Positions 42,757 through 52,420 of a DNA stretch of 64,000 nt are shown here, one piece after another. The notes beneath the pieces were generated by a model. That model had not been told where the DNA came from, made no database searches, and saw nothing but the letters and a program-made list of their open reading frames with translations. Every line of letters begins with the position of its first letter. Within the stretch, counting starts at the first letter, position 1. The DNA comes from Motilibacter peucedani (GTDB lineage Bacteria > Actinomycetota > Actinomycetes > Motilibacterales > Motilibacteraceae), in NCBI RefSeq assembly GCF_003634695.1, contig NZ_RBWV01000012.1, forward strand, positions 272,058-336,057. The letters run 5' to 3'. The translations under genes were made by a program, and so were the position numbers.

Positions 42757-42827
42757 CCGTACGGGTCCGGCCCCCGCCGCGCCATCCCGTGAGGGGGTGC
42801 GGGGCGAGGGCCGGCTCGTGCGTACGG
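42757..42827. terminator. Large structured terminator between convergent genes
   Basis: Outer arms CCGTACG (42757-42763) and CGTACGG (42821-42827) and inner arms CCGGCCC (42767-42773) and GGGCCGG (42808-42814) form a two-step stem, with further CCCCGC/GCGGGG-type pairing inside. Placed between the response regulator (ends 42736) and glnA1 (ends 42856), it could stop transcription from both sides. Confidence 0.65.
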
Positions 42828-42855
42828 CAGTGAGAGGCCGAGTGGCCTCCACCGG

Positions 42856-44280
42856 TCAGATGTCGAAGTACATCTCGAACTCGTGCGGGTGCGGGCGCAG
42901 GCGGATCGGGTCGATCTCGTTGGCGCGCTTGTAGGCGATCCAGGTCTCGATCAGGTCCTCGGTGAACACGCCGCCCTCGGTGAGGTAGTCGTGGTCGGCC
43001 TCGAGCCGGTCGAGCACCTCGCCGAGCGAGCCGGGGACCTGGGCGATCTCCGCGTGCTCCTCGGGGGGCAGCTCGTAGAGGTCCTTGTCGATCGGCGTCG
43101 GCGGCTCGATCTTGTTCTTGATGCCGTCGATGCCCGCCATCAGCATCGCCGAGAACGCGAGGTAGGGGTTGCTCGACGGGTCGGGCACCCGGAACTCGAT
43201 GCGCTTGGCCTTCGGGTTCGAGCCCGTGACCGGGATGCGGATGCAGGCCGAGCGGTTGCGGGCGGAGTAGACCAGGTTGACCGGCGCCTCGTAGCCCGGC
43301 ACCAGGCGGTGGTAGGAGTTCACCGTCGGGTTCGTGAACGCGAGCAGGCTGGGCGCGTGGTGGAGCAGGCCACCGACGTACCAGCGGGCCGTGTCGGACA
43401 GCCCGCCGTAGCCGAGCTCGTCGTAGAACAGCGGCGCGCCGTCCTTCCAGAGCGACTGGTGCACGTGCATGCCCGAGCCGTTGTCGCCGAAGAGCGGCTT
43501 CGGCATGAAGGTCACGGTCTTGCCGTGGGCGTGTGCGACGTTCTTGATGACGTACTTGAACAGCATGACCTTGTCGGCCGACTTCGCCAGGCTGTCGAAG
43601 CGGTAGTTGATCTCGGCCTGGCCGGCGGTGCCGACCTCGTGGTGCGAACGCTCGACCTGGAGGCCCAGCTCGTCGAGCGCCACGACCATCTGGTCGCGCA
43701 GGTCGGAGTAGTGGTCGACCGGGGCCACGGGGAAGTAGCCGCCCTTGTAGGGCGTCTTGTGCCCGAGGTTGCCGCCCTCCTCGACCCGGCCGGTGTTCCA
43801 GGCGCCCTCGATCGAGTCGATGAAGTAGTAGCCGGCGTTCTGCTTGGTCTCGAAGCGGACGTCGTCGAAGATGTAGAACTCGGCCTCGGGGGCGAAGAAC
43901 GCGGTGTCGGCGATGCCGGTGCCGCGGAGGTAGGCCTCAGCCTTCGCGGCGATCTGGCGCGGGTCGCGGCTGTAGGGCTCGCCGGTGTAGGGGTCGACGA
44001 TCGAGAAGTTGAGGACCAGCGTCTTCTCGGCGCGGAACGGGTCGATGAACGCGCTCGTCACGTCGGGGATGAGCTTCATGTCCGACTCGTGGATCGCCTG
44101 GAAGCCGCGGATCGAGGACCCGTCGAACATCTGGCCCTCGGTGAAGAAGCTCTCGTCGACGGACTGCGCCGGCACGTTGAAGTGCTGCATGACGCCCGGC
44201 AGGTCGCAGAACCGGACGTCGACGAACTTGACGTCGTTCGCTGCGATGTAGGACGTGACCTCGTCCGCGTTGCTGAACAT
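42856..44280 (-). CDS. glnA: Glutamine synthetase type I
   Basis: The 474-residue main ammonium-assimilating glutamine synthetase (GlnA1). Motifs in order: [68 protein letters not shown] and [17 protein letters not shown]. The adenylylation Tyr is present in [11 protein letters not shown], so it is the expected GlnE target. ATG 44280 follows AGGAGG. A three-box GlnR-type operator lies about 70-95 bases upstream, which indicates nitrogen control. Confidence 0.97.
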   Translation of the reverse strand: MFSNADEVTSYIAANDVKFVDVRFCDLPGVMQHFNVPAQSVDESFFTEGQMFDGSSIRGFQAIHESDMKLIPDVTSAFIDPFRAEKTLVLNFSIVDPYTGEPYSRDPRQIAAKAEAYLRGTGIADTAFFAPEAEFYIFDDVRFETKQNAGYYFIDSIEGAWNTGRVEEGGNLGHKTPYKGGYFPVAPVDHYSDLRDQMVVALDELGLQVERSHHEVGTAGQAEINYRFDSLAKSADKVMLFKYVIKNVAHAHGKTVTFMPKPLFGDNGSGMHVHQSLWKDGAPLFYDELGYGGLSDTARWYVGGLLHHAPSLLAFTNPTVNSYHRLVPGYEAPVNLVYSARNRSACIRIPVTGSNPKAKRIEFRVPDPSSNPYLAFSAMLMAGIDGIKNKIEPPTPIDKDLYELPPEEHAEIAQVPGSLGEVLDRLEADHDYLTEGGVFTEDLIETWIAYKRANEIDPIRLRPHPHEFEMYFDI

Positions 44281-44347
44281 GCACCCTCCTGGTTGCCGCG
44301 GTCCGACGCCGCTGTGCGGAAAGGTAGGCACGGCGGATTGCGCGTCG

Positions 44348-44374
44348 GTGACCCGGTTGTTTCCGGTGTGTTAC
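44348..44374 (-). promoter_or_regulatory. GlnR operator upstream of glnA1
   Basis: On the minus strand: GTAAC, six bases, GAAAC, six bases, GTCAC, the exact actinobacterial GlnR pattern (GTnAC-n6-GAAAC-n6-GTnAC). A fourth, weaker half (GCAAT) follows at the same spacing. It lies 68-94 bases before the glnA1 start, as in streptomycetes where GlnR activates glnA under nitrogen limitation. Confidence 0.85.
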
Positions 44375-44428
44375 GGACCCGCCGCTGCTCCTGGTGCCGC
44401 GGCTCGGACCCGACAGTAGCCTGGTCGC

Positions 44429-44905
44429 ATGGCAGCTCCCGTCGACCGTCGTGCACTGGGTTCCTGGCTCGAGGGGCCGCGCGCGGCCGCTCAGGCCGAC
44501 GGCGTCGTCTTCGCCCCGCGCGGGGAGCGACTGGGCCTGCCGGCCGAGGGACCGGGATCGATCGCGCCCGTCGGGCGCCGGCTGCTCGCCCTGGTCGTCG
44601 ACTGGCTCGCCGCCAGCCTGCTCGTGCTGGCGACCGGTACGCACACCTCCGACCGCGCCTACGGCTGGCTCGTGCTCGCCGTCTTCGCGGTGCTGACGAC
44701 CGCGCTGCTCGCGACCACGGGACGCAGCCTCGGCCACGCCGCCCTGCGGATGCAGCTCGTCGACGCGCGCCCGCGGCGGCTGCGCCCGCTGCGCGTCCTG
44801 CTCCGTCAGCTGCTGCTGTGCCTGGTGGTGCCCGCGGTCGTCTGGGACGGTGACGGCCGCGGCATGCACGACAAGGCCGCCGGTACGGTGCTCGTCCGCA
44901 GCTGA
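44429..44905 (+). CDS. RDD-family membrane protein
   Basis: A 158-residue membrane protein of the RDD family. It starts with a cytoplasmic part of about 45 residues, then RRLLALVVDWLAASLLVLA holds the Arg-Asp pair in the first helix, with two more hydrophobic segments (WLVLAVFAVLTTALLA; LLLCLVVPAVVW) and the terminal DGRGMHDKAAGTVLV motif. RDD proteins are proposed ion or small-solute carriers; no function is proven here. In mycobacteria an RDD gene likewise sits next to glnA1 and DUF4191. It is divergent from glnA1 across the GlnR site. Confidence 0.9.
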   Translation: MAAPVDRRALGSWLEGPRAAAQADGVVFAPRGERLGLPAEGPGSIAPVGRRLLALVVDWLAASLLVLATGTHTSDRAYGWLVLAVFAVLTTALLATTGRSLGHAALRMQLVDARPRRLRPLRVLLRQLLLCLVVPAVVWDGDGRGMHDKAAGTVLVRS

Positions 44906-44939
44906 CGGCTCGCGCGTCGACGCGTGGGCGACGGCGTCG

Positions 44940-45635
44940 TCAGCGCATCTGGCGCGGTGCGCGCATCCCCTTGGGCAGCGGACCCTTCGGCACCTGCATG
45001 CCGAGCGAGCTCAGCGCCGAGATGCGTCGCTCCACGTCGGCGACCTGCGAGGGCTGCAGGATGCGCGGGAGCTTGACCAGCTTGCGCTGGAACTCCTTGA
45101 GCGAGATCTGACCCTCGCCGCTGCCGACCTGGAAGTCGATGACCGGTGCGTCCGGGGCGACGCGGCCGAGCTTCTTGCGCTCCTGCGCGAGCAGGGTGCC
45201 GACCCGCTGCGGCGAGCCCTCGCCGACCAGCACGATGCCCGGGCGGCCGATGGCCCGGTGGACGATGTCCTGCTTGGGCGTCGCGGCCACCGCGGGCTGC
45301 ACGGTCCAGCCGCGCTTGAGCTGGTTGAGCACGGCGGCCGCTGCGCCGGGCTGGCCCTCGACCGTCGCGTAGGCGGCCTTCTCGGCGCGGCGCCCGAACA
45401 CGATCAGGGCCGACAGCACCGCGAACGGGATGCCGACGATCGAGAGGTAGACCGGGTGGTCGAACACGATGCCCAGCACGACGAACACGGCCAGGACGGC
45501 CACGAACGTGCCGAGGACCCAGGCGCCGATCCAGCGGTCGGTCTTGCGGGTCATCGAGTACGCCTGGACGATCTGCCGAGCAGTCGCGAAGCGTTGCTTC
45601 TTGGGGGCCGGTCCGGGGTCCATCGCGCGCGCCAT
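44940..45635 (-). CDS. DUF4191 membrane protein
   Basis: A 231-residue actinobacterial protein of the DUF4191 family. It has two adjacent transmembrane helices (about residues 38-58 and 63-80), then a cytoplasmic domain with KAAYATVEGQPGAAAAVL, RGWTVQPAVAATPKQDIVHRAIGRPGIVLVGEG and a Lys/Arg-rich C-terminus. The family's function is unknown; its place beside lipA is conserved. ATG 45635 is drawn; GTG 45641 would add two residues. It lies 57 bases downstream of lipA on the same strand. Confidence 0.9.
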   Translation of the reverse strand: MARAMDPGPAPKKQRFATARQIVQAYSMTRKTDRWIGAWVLGTFVAVLAVFVVLGIVFDHPVYLSIVGIPFAVLSALIVFGRRAEKAAYATVEGQPGAAAAVLNQLKRGWTVQPAVAATPKQDIVHRAIGRPGIVLVGEGSPQRVGTLLAQERKKLGRVAPDAPVIDFQVGSGEGQISLKEFQRKLVKLPRILQPSQVADVERRISALSSLGMQVPKGPLPKGMRAPRQMR

Positions 45636-45692
45636 GCGCACCAGGGTACGGGCCCGCGGGCCGCTCAGCGCCGCGTACCCGACGGCGCCCGC

Positions 45693-46625
45693 TCAGGCCG
45701 AGGTGCGCGCCTCGACCGCCTGGGCGTAGAGCCGGCCTGCGCGGTAGGACGAGCGCACCAGCGGGCCGGAGAGCACGCCGGCGAAGCCCACGGCCTCGGC
45801 CTCGGCGTTGAGCTCGACGAACTCCTCGGGCTTGACCCACCGCTCGACGGGGTGGTGCAGCGGGCTCGGGCGGAGGTACTGCGTGATGGTGATCAGCTCG
45901 CAGCCGGCCGCGTGCAGGTCGCGCAGCGCCTCGGAGACCTCCTCGCGGGTCTCGCCCATGCCGAGGATGAGGTTCGACTTCGTCACCAGCCCGGCGGCGC
46001 GGGCCTGGGTGATGACGTCGAGCGAGCGCTCGTAGCGGAAGCCGGGGCGGATGCGCTTGAAGATGCGCGGGACCGTCTCGACGTTGTGCGCCAGCACCTC
46101 GGGCGCCGAGCCGAAGACCTCGGCGAGCTGCTCGGGGACGCCGTTGAAGTCGGGGATCAGCACCTCGACACCGGTGCCCGGGTTGAGCTCGTGGACCTGG
46201 CGGACGGTCTCGGCGTAGAGCCACGCGCCGCCGTCGGGCTGGTCGTCGCGGGCGACACCGGTGATCGTCGCGTAGCGCAGGCCCATCGTGGCCACGGACT
46301 CGGCCACGCGGCGCGGCTCGTCGCGGTCGAGCGCCAGCGGCTTGCCGGTGGCGATCTGGCAGAAGTCGCAGCGCCGGGTGCACTGGTCGCCGCCGATGAG
46401 GAACGTGGCCTCGCGGTCCTCCCAGCACTCGTAGATGTTCGGGCAGCCGGCCTCCTCGCACACCGTGTGCAGGCCCTCGCGCTTGACGAGGCCCTTGAGC
46501 TCGGTGAACTCAGGGCCGGTGCGCAGCCGGGTCTTGATCCACTCGGGCTTGCGCTCGATGGGCGTCTCGGCGTTGCGGGCCTCGATCCGGAGCAGCTTGC
46601 GTCCCTCGGGCGCGACCGTGGTCAT
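45693..46625 (-). CDS. lipA: Lipoyl synthase
   Basis: A 310-residue radical SAM enzyme that inserts two sulfurs into octanoyl groups on E2 and GcvH proteins. Both iron-sulfur sites are visible: the auxiliary cluster CX4CX5C in [14 protein letters not shown] and the radical SAM CX3CX2C in CTRRCDFC. The C-terminal RSSYRAG motif with its Ser ligand is present. It acts after LipB, encoded 1 kb away, and serves the E2 protein at 55137. ATG 46625 is used. The LLM enzyme gene is divergent, 63 bases away. Confidence 0.97.
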   Translation of the reverse strand: MTTVAPEGRKLLRIEARNAETPIERKPEWIKTRLRTGPEFTELKGLVKREGLHTVCEEAGCPNIYECWEDREATFLIGGDQCTRRCDFCQIATGKPLALDRDEPRRVAESVATMGLRYATITGVARDDQPDGGAWLYAETVRQVHELNPGTGVEVLIPDFNGVPEQLAEVFGSAPEVLAHNVETVPRIFKRIRPGFRYERSLDVITQARAAGLVTKSNLILGMGETREEVSEALRDLHAAGCELITITQYLRPSPLHHPVERWVKPEEFVELNAEAEAVGFAGVLSGPLVRSSYRAGRLYAQAVEARTSA

Positions 46626-46688
46626 GCCGCCCAGCGTACGTGCCGGTCGCCCACGTGCCCGTCGGAGCCGGTGGGTACGGTGCGCTGC

Positions 46689-47624
46689 GTGGACCTCCGC
46701 ATCTTCACCGAGCCCCAGCAGGGTGCGACCTACGACGACCTCCTGCGCGTCGTGCGCGCGACCGAGGACCTCGGGTTCGACGCCTTCTTCCGCTCCGACC
46801 ACTACCTCGTGATGGGCGACGGCGACGGGCTCCCCGGCCCCACGGACGCGTGGGTGACGCTGGCAGGGCTGGCGCGCGAGACCAGCCGCGTGCGCCTCGG
46901 CACCCTCATGACGGCAGCGACCTTCCGCCACCCCGGCCCGCTCGCCATCGCGGTCGCGCAGGTCGACGCCATGAGCGGCGGGCGGGTCGAGTTCGGCTTC
47001 GGCGCCGGGTGGTACGAGCAGGAGCACACCGCCTACGGCCTGCCGTTCCCCGCCCTGGGCGAGCGGTTCGACCGCTACGAGGAGCAGCTCGAGGCGATCG
47101 TCGGGCTGTGGGAGACGCCGGCCGGCGAGACGTACTCCTTCGACGGGCGCTACTACACGTTCACCGACTCGCCGGCCCTGCCGAAGCCGGCGCAGTCGCC
47201 GCGCCCGCCCGTGCTCGTGGGCGGCGGCGGCAAGCGGCGCACGCCCGCGCTGGCGGCCCGCTTCGCCGACGAGTTCAACATGCCGTTCCACAGCGAGGAC
47301 GACACCGCCGCGCAGTTCGAGCGGGTCCGTGCGGCCGTCGCGGCGGCCGGGCGCGACGCGGGCTCGATGACCTACTCGGCGGCCCAGGTGCTGTGCTGCG
47401 GGCGCGACGACGCCGAGGTGGCGCGGCGGGCGGCGGCCATCGGGCGCGACGCCGACGAGCTGCGCGCCAACGGCCTGGGCGGCACGGTGGCCGAGGTGGT
47501 CGACAAGCTGGGCCGCTTCGGCGCGCTGGGCGCGACGCGCGCCTACCTCCAACTGCTCGACCTCTCCGACCTCGACCACCTCGAGCTGGTGGCCTCCGAG
47601 GTCATGCCGCAGCTGCGCGGCTGA
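46689..47624 (+). CDS. LLM-class F420-dependent oxidoreductase
   Basis: A 311-residue luciferase-like fold protein, probably using F420 (TIGR03560-type pattern). Motifs: [11 protein letters not shown] near residue 30, [36 protein letters not shown], and [25 protein letters not shown]. The substrate is unknown. It starts with GTG at 46689 and its last 23 bases overlap the 3' end of the convergent lipB, an unusual overlap that may create antisense effects. The lipA-LLM-lipB order is common in actinobacteria. Confidence 0.9.
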   Translation: MDLRIFTEPQQGATYDDLLRVVRATEDLGFDAFFRSDHYLVMGDGDGLPGPTDAWVTLAGLARETSRVRLGTLMTAATFRHPGPLAIAVAQVDAMSGGRVEFGFGAGWYEQEHTAYGLPFPALGERFDRYEEQLEAIVGLWETPAGETYSFDGRYYTFTDSPALPKPAQSPRPPVLVGGGGKRRTPALAARFADEFNMPFHSEDDTAAQFERVRAAVAAAGRDAGSMTYSAAQVLCCGRDDAEVARRAAAIGRDADELRANGLGGTVAEVVDKLGRFGALGATRAYLQLLDLSDLDHLELVASEVMPQLRG

Positions 47625-48237
47625 GCACCTCGCGCAGGTGCCCCTCGACCAGGGGCAGCACGTCTCCGACGCCCACGTGGCGGCCCAGTTCGGCGCTCAG
47701 CGTCGTCACGCCGGCGTCGTCGATGCCGCAGGGCACGATCCGGTCGTAGGCGCTGAGGTCGTTGTCGCAGTTGATCGCGAAGCCGTGCATGCTCACGCCC
47801 TTGGCGACGCGGCAGCCGATCGCGGCGACCTTGCGCGCGCCCTGCTCGACCCACACGCCGGTGCGACCGTCGACGAGGCCGGTCTCGAGGCCGAGGTCGG
47901 CGCACGTGCGCTGCACGACCTCCTCGAGGCGGCGCACGTGCGCCACGACGTCGACGGGGTGGGGCAGCGCGACGATCGGGTAGCCGACGAGCTGCCCGGG
48001 GCCGTGCCAGGTGATGCGGCCGCCCCTGTCCACCTCGACGACGGGCGTGCCGTCGGTGGGCCGGTCGTACCACGCCGTGCGCTTGCCGGCGGTGTAGACC
48101 GGGGGGTGCTCGAGCAGCAGGACGGTGTCGGGCGCGTGGCCCGCGACGACCGCGGCGTGGAGAGCCCGCTGGCGCTCCCACGCGTCGGCGTAGTCCACCA
48201 GACCGGCACGGACCAGGCGGAGCGGCTCGTGCGGCAT
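47602..48237 (-). CDS. lipB: Octanoyl-ACP:protein octanoyltransferase
   Basis: A 211-residue enzyme that transfers octanoate from acyl carrier protein to lipoyl domains. Motifs: [48 protein letters not shown] with the catalytic Lys, and [12 protein letters not shown] with the catalytic Cys. It works with LipA. ATG 48237 is drawn (MPHEP); GTG 48243 would add two residues. It is divergent from the second MMPL gene, 44 bases apart. Confidence 0.96.
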   Translation of the reverse strand: MPHEPLRLVRAGLVDYADAWERQRALHAAVVAGHAPDTVLLLEHPPVYTAGKRTAWYDRPTDGTPVVEVDRGGRITWHGPGQLVGYPIVALPHPVDVVAHVRRLEEVVQRTCADLGLETGLVDGRTGVWVEQGARKVAAIGCRVAKGVSMHGFAINCDNDLSAYDRIVPCGIDDAGVTTLSAELGRHVGVGDVLPLVEGHLREVLSRAAAA

Positions 48238-48281
48238 ATTCACGAGCGTACGTGTCGGTCCCTGGCCCTAGGCTGGCGCGC

Positions 48282-50417
48282 ATGGCGACGGGACTCGATC
48301 TTGGTTCACCGGGGACATCGTCCTCCGAACGCGGCCCTTCCACGCTCGTGCGGCTGGCGGCGGGCATCGGCGTGGTGCTGGTGTGGCTCGTCCTGGGCGG
48401 CGTGCTCGGCTCGCTGGGCGGCAAGCTGAGCGACGTCACCAAGGACAACGCCTCGGCCTACCTGCCGAAGTCGGCGGAGTCGACCAAGTCGCTCGACCTG
48501 GAGACCCGGTTCGCCGGCGCCCAGACGGTGCCGACCGTCGTCGTCTGGCAGCGCGACTCCGGGTTGACCGCCGAGGACGAGACGGCGCTGCAGGCGGCGG
48601 TGACCCGCATCGGCGAGGTGCCGGACCTGGCCGGGAAGCCGAGCCCGCTGGTCGTCTCGAAGGACGGCAAGGCGGCGCAGACCGTCGTGCCGCTCTCGGG
48701 CGAGGACGGCTTCGACGTCACGGAGCCGGTCAAGGGCATCGACCGGGCTTCCCGGGTGCAGGGCCTCGACTCCTGGGTGACCGGCACGGGCGGCCTGTCG
48801 GCCGAGTTCTCCAAGGCGTTCGAGGGCATCGACGGCAAGCTGCTCCTCACCGCCGGCGCGGTGGTCCTGGTCATCCTGCTGCTGGTCTACCGCAGCCCGG
48901 TGTTCCTGCCCGTGCTCGCGGCCGCAGGCCTCGCGCTGGGCGCGGCCCAGGGCGTCGTCTACCTGATCGCCAAGAACGACGTGCTCACCGTCAACAGCCA
49001 GAGCTCCGGCATCCTGCTGGTGCTGGTGTTCGGCGCAGGCACCGACTACGCCCTGCTGCTCATCAGCCGGTTCCGCGAGGAGCTGCACGTCCACGAGAGC
49101 TCCGCCGTCGCGATGCGCGTGGCGCTGCGGGCCGCCTTCCCGCCGATCCTGGCCAGCGGGGCCACCGTCATCCTCGGCCTGCTGTGCCTGCTGCTCTCCG
49201 ACCTCGCCTCCAACAAGGCCCTCGGCCCCGTCGCGGCCGTGGGCATCGCCTGCGCCATGCTCTCGATGCTCACGTTCCTGCCGGCGCTGCTGGTCCTCGC
49301 CGGCCGCTACTGGTTCTGGCCGTTCGTGCCGCGCCACGACGAGCAGCTCACCATGGGCCACGGCGTCTGGGGCCGGGTGGCCGACCTCGTCGGTCGCCGC
49401 GCCCGCGCCGTCGCGCTCGTGACCCTGGTCGTGCTGGCCGTGCTGGCCGGCTTCTCCGGCAAGCTCGACGCCAACGGCATCACGCAGGCCGACTCGTTCA
49501 CCACCAGCAACGACGCGGTCGTCGGCCAGGAGGTCTTCGAGCGGCACTTCCCCGCCGGTGACGGAGCGCCCACCAGCGTCATCGGGCCCCAGGCCGACCT
49601 CCAGCGCATCGTCGACACGGTGAAGGCCGACAAGGGCGTCTCCACCGCGACCGTCGTCACGCAGGACGGCAGCCCGCAGGGCCAGCCGAAGGTGCTCGAC
49701 GGCAAGGTGCAGGTGTTCGCCACGCTGACCGACGGTGCCGACACCCGCGCGGCGCAGAAGACCGTCACCCGGCTGCGCTCCAGCCTCGACTCCATCGGCA
49801 AGGACGTGCTCGTCGGCGGCCCGTCGGCCATCGCCTACGACGTCGCGACCGAGTCGGCCCGCGACAACCGCATCATCATCCCGTCGGTGCTCGTGGTGAT
49901 CTTCGTCATCCTCGTGCTGCTGCTGCGCTCGCTGGTGGCGCCGGTGCTGCTGGTGGCCAGCGTCGTGCTCTCGTTCCTGGCGACGCTCGGCGTGTGCGGG
50001 CTGGTGTTCCACCACGTCTTCGGCTTCGCCGGCGAGGACCAGGGCTTCCCGCTCTTCGCCTTCATCTTCCTGGTCGCCCTCGGCATCGACTACAACATCT
50101 TCCTGATGACCCGCGTGCGGGAGGAGTCGCACGCCCACCCGACGCGCGAGGGCATCCTGCGGGGCCTCTCGGTCACCGGCGGCGTGATCACCTCGGCGGG
50201 CCTGGTGCTCGCAGCGACCTTCGCCGCGCTGGCAGTGCTGCCCGTGGTCTTCCTGGCCGAGGTCGGCTTCGCGGTCGCGTTCGGCGTGCTGCTCGACACC
50301 CTCGTCGTGCGCTCGCTGCTCGTGCCCGCCGTCGTGCGAGGTCTGGGCGAGACCACTTGGTGGCCGTTCCACATCGCCCGCAGGCGGGCGGAGGAGCCGC
50401 TGCCCTCCCGCTCCTGA
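48282..50417 (+). CDS. MMPL-family RND transporter (second copy)
   Basis: A 711-residue MMPL exporter with the same layout as the one at 38808: TM1 near residue 28, a first loop, FGAGTDYALLLISRFREEL, a second loop (about 380-520) and FLVALGIDYNIFLMTRVREE, then TGGVITSAGLVLAATFAALA. The two are close paralogues. It stands alone between lipB (divergent) and peptidase E (convergent), without a two-component system. The exported substrate is unknown. Confidence 0.93.
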   Translation: MATGLDLGSPGTSSSERGPSTLVRLAAGIGVVLVWLVLGGVLGSLGGKLSDVTKDNASAYLPKSAESTKSLDLETRFAGAQTVPTVVVWQRDSGLTAEDETALQAAVTRIGEVPDLAGKPSPLVVSKDGKAAQTVVPLSGEDGFDVTEPVKGIDRASRVQGLDSWVTGTGGLSAEFSKAFEGIDGKLLLTAGAVVLVILLLVYRSPVFLPVLAAAGLALGAAQGVVYLIAKNDVLTVNSQSSGILLVLVFGAGTDYALLLISRFREELHVHESSAVAMRVALRAAFPPILASGATVILGLLCLLLSDLASNKALGPVAAVGIACAMLSMLTFLPALLVLAGRYWFWPFVPRHDEQLTMGHGVWGRVADLVGRRARAVALVTLVVLAVLAGFSGKLDANGITQADSFTTSNDAVVGQEVFERHFPAGDGAPTSVIGPQADLQRIVDTVKADKGVSTATVVTQDGSPQGQPKVLDGKVQVFATLTDGADTRAAQKTVTRLRSSLDSIGKDVLVGGPSAIAYDVATESARDNRIIIPSVLVVIFVILVLLLRSLVAPVLLVASVVLSFLATLGVCGLVFHHVFGFAGEDQGFPLFAFIFLVALGIDYNIFLMTRVREESHAHPTREGILRGLSVTGGVITSAGLVLAATFAALAVLPVVFLAEVGFAVAFGVLLDTLVVRSLLVPAVVRGLGETTWWPFHIARRRAEEPLPSRS

Positions 50418-50445
50418 CCCGTCGCCGGGGCGGCGCGCCGGCGGG

Positions 50446-51171
50446 CTAGATGCGGCGCGGCTCGATGCGGGTCTCGAGCACCAGGTCGCCCTCGGCGCGC
50501 ACGACCTTCCACGCGGCGGCGCCGTCCCGGTCGGCGACCGCCTCGGTGAGCTCGGTCCCGCGGTAGACCAGTCCGGCGCCGTCGTCGGTCGCGTAGGCGT
50601 CGGGCAGCACCCCGTCGCGCACCAGGCGCTGCAGGAGCGGGCGGCGCTGCTCCTCGCTGTCGTAGTGCACGCCGTTGGCATAGGGCAGCAGGGCCAGCCC
50701 GTTGTGCACCGGGCGCAGGTCGGGGCCGAACGAGTCGGTCGTGCCGCCGACGTGCCAGCAGATCGAGCCCGCGCTCACCCCGCCGAGCACGACGCCCGCC
50801 TCCCACGCCGCGCGGAACGGCTCCAGCAGCCCGTGCAGGTGCCACATCGCGAGCAGTCCGGCGACCGAGCCGCCGTCGACCCACACGAGGTCCTGCGCCA
50901 GCAGGTGCTCGCGGACGTCGGCGACGTTGGGCATGGGGAACAGCGCCAGGTCGGTCACCTCGACCCCCGTGCCCTGGAACGCCTCGCGCACCTGCAGGCG
51001 CCGGTGCGCCTGGTCACCGCCCGCGGTGCCGACGAAGCACAGCCGCGGCCGGGCGGGCCGCCCGGCGAGGTCGCACATCAGGTCGAACACGGGGCCGGGC
51101 TCGAGCCAGGTGCGCACCCCGGGGCGGAATCCCATCGAGGTCGCGACGATGGTGGGCTCAGTGGCGGGCAC
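50446..51171 (-). CDS. Peptidase E family protein (S51)
   Basis: A 241-residue serine peptidase-fold protein of the PepE/cyanophycinase group, which cuts Asp-X dipeptides in characterised members. The nucleophile motif is GGVSAGSICWH with Ser133, preceded by VWVDGGSVAGLL. N-terminal PTIVATSMGF and the TAGGDQ loop fit the family. GTG 51171 is drawn because the conserved PTIVATS precedes the only ATG nearby; it overlaps the end of the upstream FAD gene by 14 bases, implying coupling. Confidence 0.88.
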   Translation of the reverse strand: MPATEPTIVATSMGFRPGVRTWLEPGPVFDLMCDLAGRPARPRLCFVGTAGGDQAHRRLQVREAFQGTGVEVTDLALFPMPNVADVREHLLAQDLVWVDGGSVAGLLAMWHLHGLLEPFRAAWEAGVVLGGVSAGSICWHVGGTTDSFGPDLRPVHNGLALLPYANGVHYDSEEQRRPLLQRLVRDGVLPDAYATDDGAGLVYRGTELTEAVADRDGAAAWKVVRAEGDLVLETRIEPRRI

Positions 51172-52354
51172 GCAGGTCCTCCAGGACGGCTCGGGCAGCG
51201 CGACGCCCTGACACCAGGGCGCCCTGCTGCGAGGCGGTGTCGCGGTGGTCACCGGCGACGTAGACGCCGTCGCCCAGCGCGACCGGTCGGCGCAGTTCGG
51301 TCGGCGGGCGCTGCGCGGGCAGCGCGTGCGGCAGGTCGTAGGTCGCGACGAGCGACCAGGCGTCGGTCGGCACCGCGTACATCGTCGCGAGGTGCCGGCG
51401 CACCTCCGGCTCCTCCGCGCGACCGAGGACGGTGGAGCTGACGAGCACCCGGCCCGGTGCGTACGACGGTGCGACGTTCGTCAGGACGACGGAGTTGACG
51501 ACGGGGCCGCGTGCGAGCCCGTCGACGACGATGGCGGGTTCGTCGCTGGGGGGCTCCGGAGCCAGGTGGTAGTAGGTGGTGAGCGCGTTGGTGGCAGGTC
51601 GGCCTGTCCCGGGCAAGAGCCTGGCAACCGTGACGGGGTCGGTCGCCACGACGACGGCGCGGCTCGACCGGCGCAGGCCGGTGAGGTCCTCGACGCGGTG
51701 GCCGAGGGTCAGGGTGCCGGCGGGCAGCCACGCGGCCAGCTGCTCGGGGATCGCCTGCATGCCCGCGGCCGGCACCGCGGGGTCGCCGCGGACGAACGAG
51801 CGCAGCACCAGGTCGACGAAGCGCCGGGAGGTCGTCAGCTCGCGCTCGCCCAGCACGCCGGCGAGGAACGGGCGCAGCACGCTCTCGAGCAGCGGGCCGC
51901 GGATCCCCGCCGCCTCGAACGCCTCGGCCGCCGAGACGTCGGGCAGCTCGCGCAGCTGGTGGGGCGCACTGCGGGCGGTGCGCACGGCGTAGGCGGCGAA
52001 CCGCGCCTTGACCAGCGGCGAGCCGGGTGACACCGCCGACGAGAGCGCCCAGCCGGGCACGCGGCGCGGGTCGCCGACGCGTACGTGGCGCCCGGCCCTC
52101 GCGACGACGACGCCGGCGCGGAAGTGGCGCAGCTCCAGCGCGTCGAGCGAGAGGACACGGCGGGCCTCGGGATAGGCCGGGTTGAAGACCTGGAAGCCGC
52201 GGTCGAGCAGCATGCCGTCGACGCGGTCGGTGCGCACCCGACCCCCGACGGCGTCGCCGGCCTCGAGCACCTCGACCTCTACCCCGGCACGCGTGAGGTG
52301 CAGGGCGGCGGCGAGCCCGGCCAGGCCCGCTCCGACCACCACGACGTCAGCCAC
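51158..52354 (-). CDS. FAD-dependent amine oxidase/desaturase-like oxidoreductase
   Basis: A 398-residue flavoprotein. The dinucleotide-binding start VVVVGAGLAGLAAALHLTRAG ends in an acidic LEAGDAVGGRVRTD with the GG-doublet, and the C-terminal GDGVYVAGDHRDTASQQGAL binds the flavin phosphate. This is the amine-oxidase/phytoene-desaturase superfamily as found in plants and actinobacteria (protoporphyrinogen oxidase-like). The substrate is not predictable. It is divergent from the pseudokinase gene, 66 bases apart, and coupled to peptidase E. Confidence 0.88.
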   Translation of the reverse strand: MADVVVVGAGLAGLAAALHLTRAGVEVEVLEAGDAVGGRVRTDRVDGMLLDRGFQVFNPAYPEARRVLSLDALELRHFRAGVVVARAGRHVRVGDPRRVPGWALSSAVSPGSPLVKARFAAYAVRTARSAPHQLRELPDVSAAEAFEAAGIRGPLLESVLRPFLAGVLGERELTTSRRFVDLVLRSFVRGDPAVPAAGMQAIPEQLAAWLPAGTLTLGHRVEDLTGLRRSSRAVVVATDPVTVARLLPGTGRPATNALTTYYHLAPEPPSDEPAIVVDGLARGPVVNSVVLTNVAPSYAPGRVLVSSTVLGRAEEPEVRRHLATMYAVPTDAWSLVATYDLPHALPAQRPPTELRRPVALGDGVYVAGDHRDTASQQGALVSGRRAARAVLEDLRARH

Positions 52355-52420
52355 GGGCGGGACCGTACCCCCTGTGGACAACCTCCGACGCCTCCGGGGC
52401 GGCCGAGCCATCCTGTCGCC

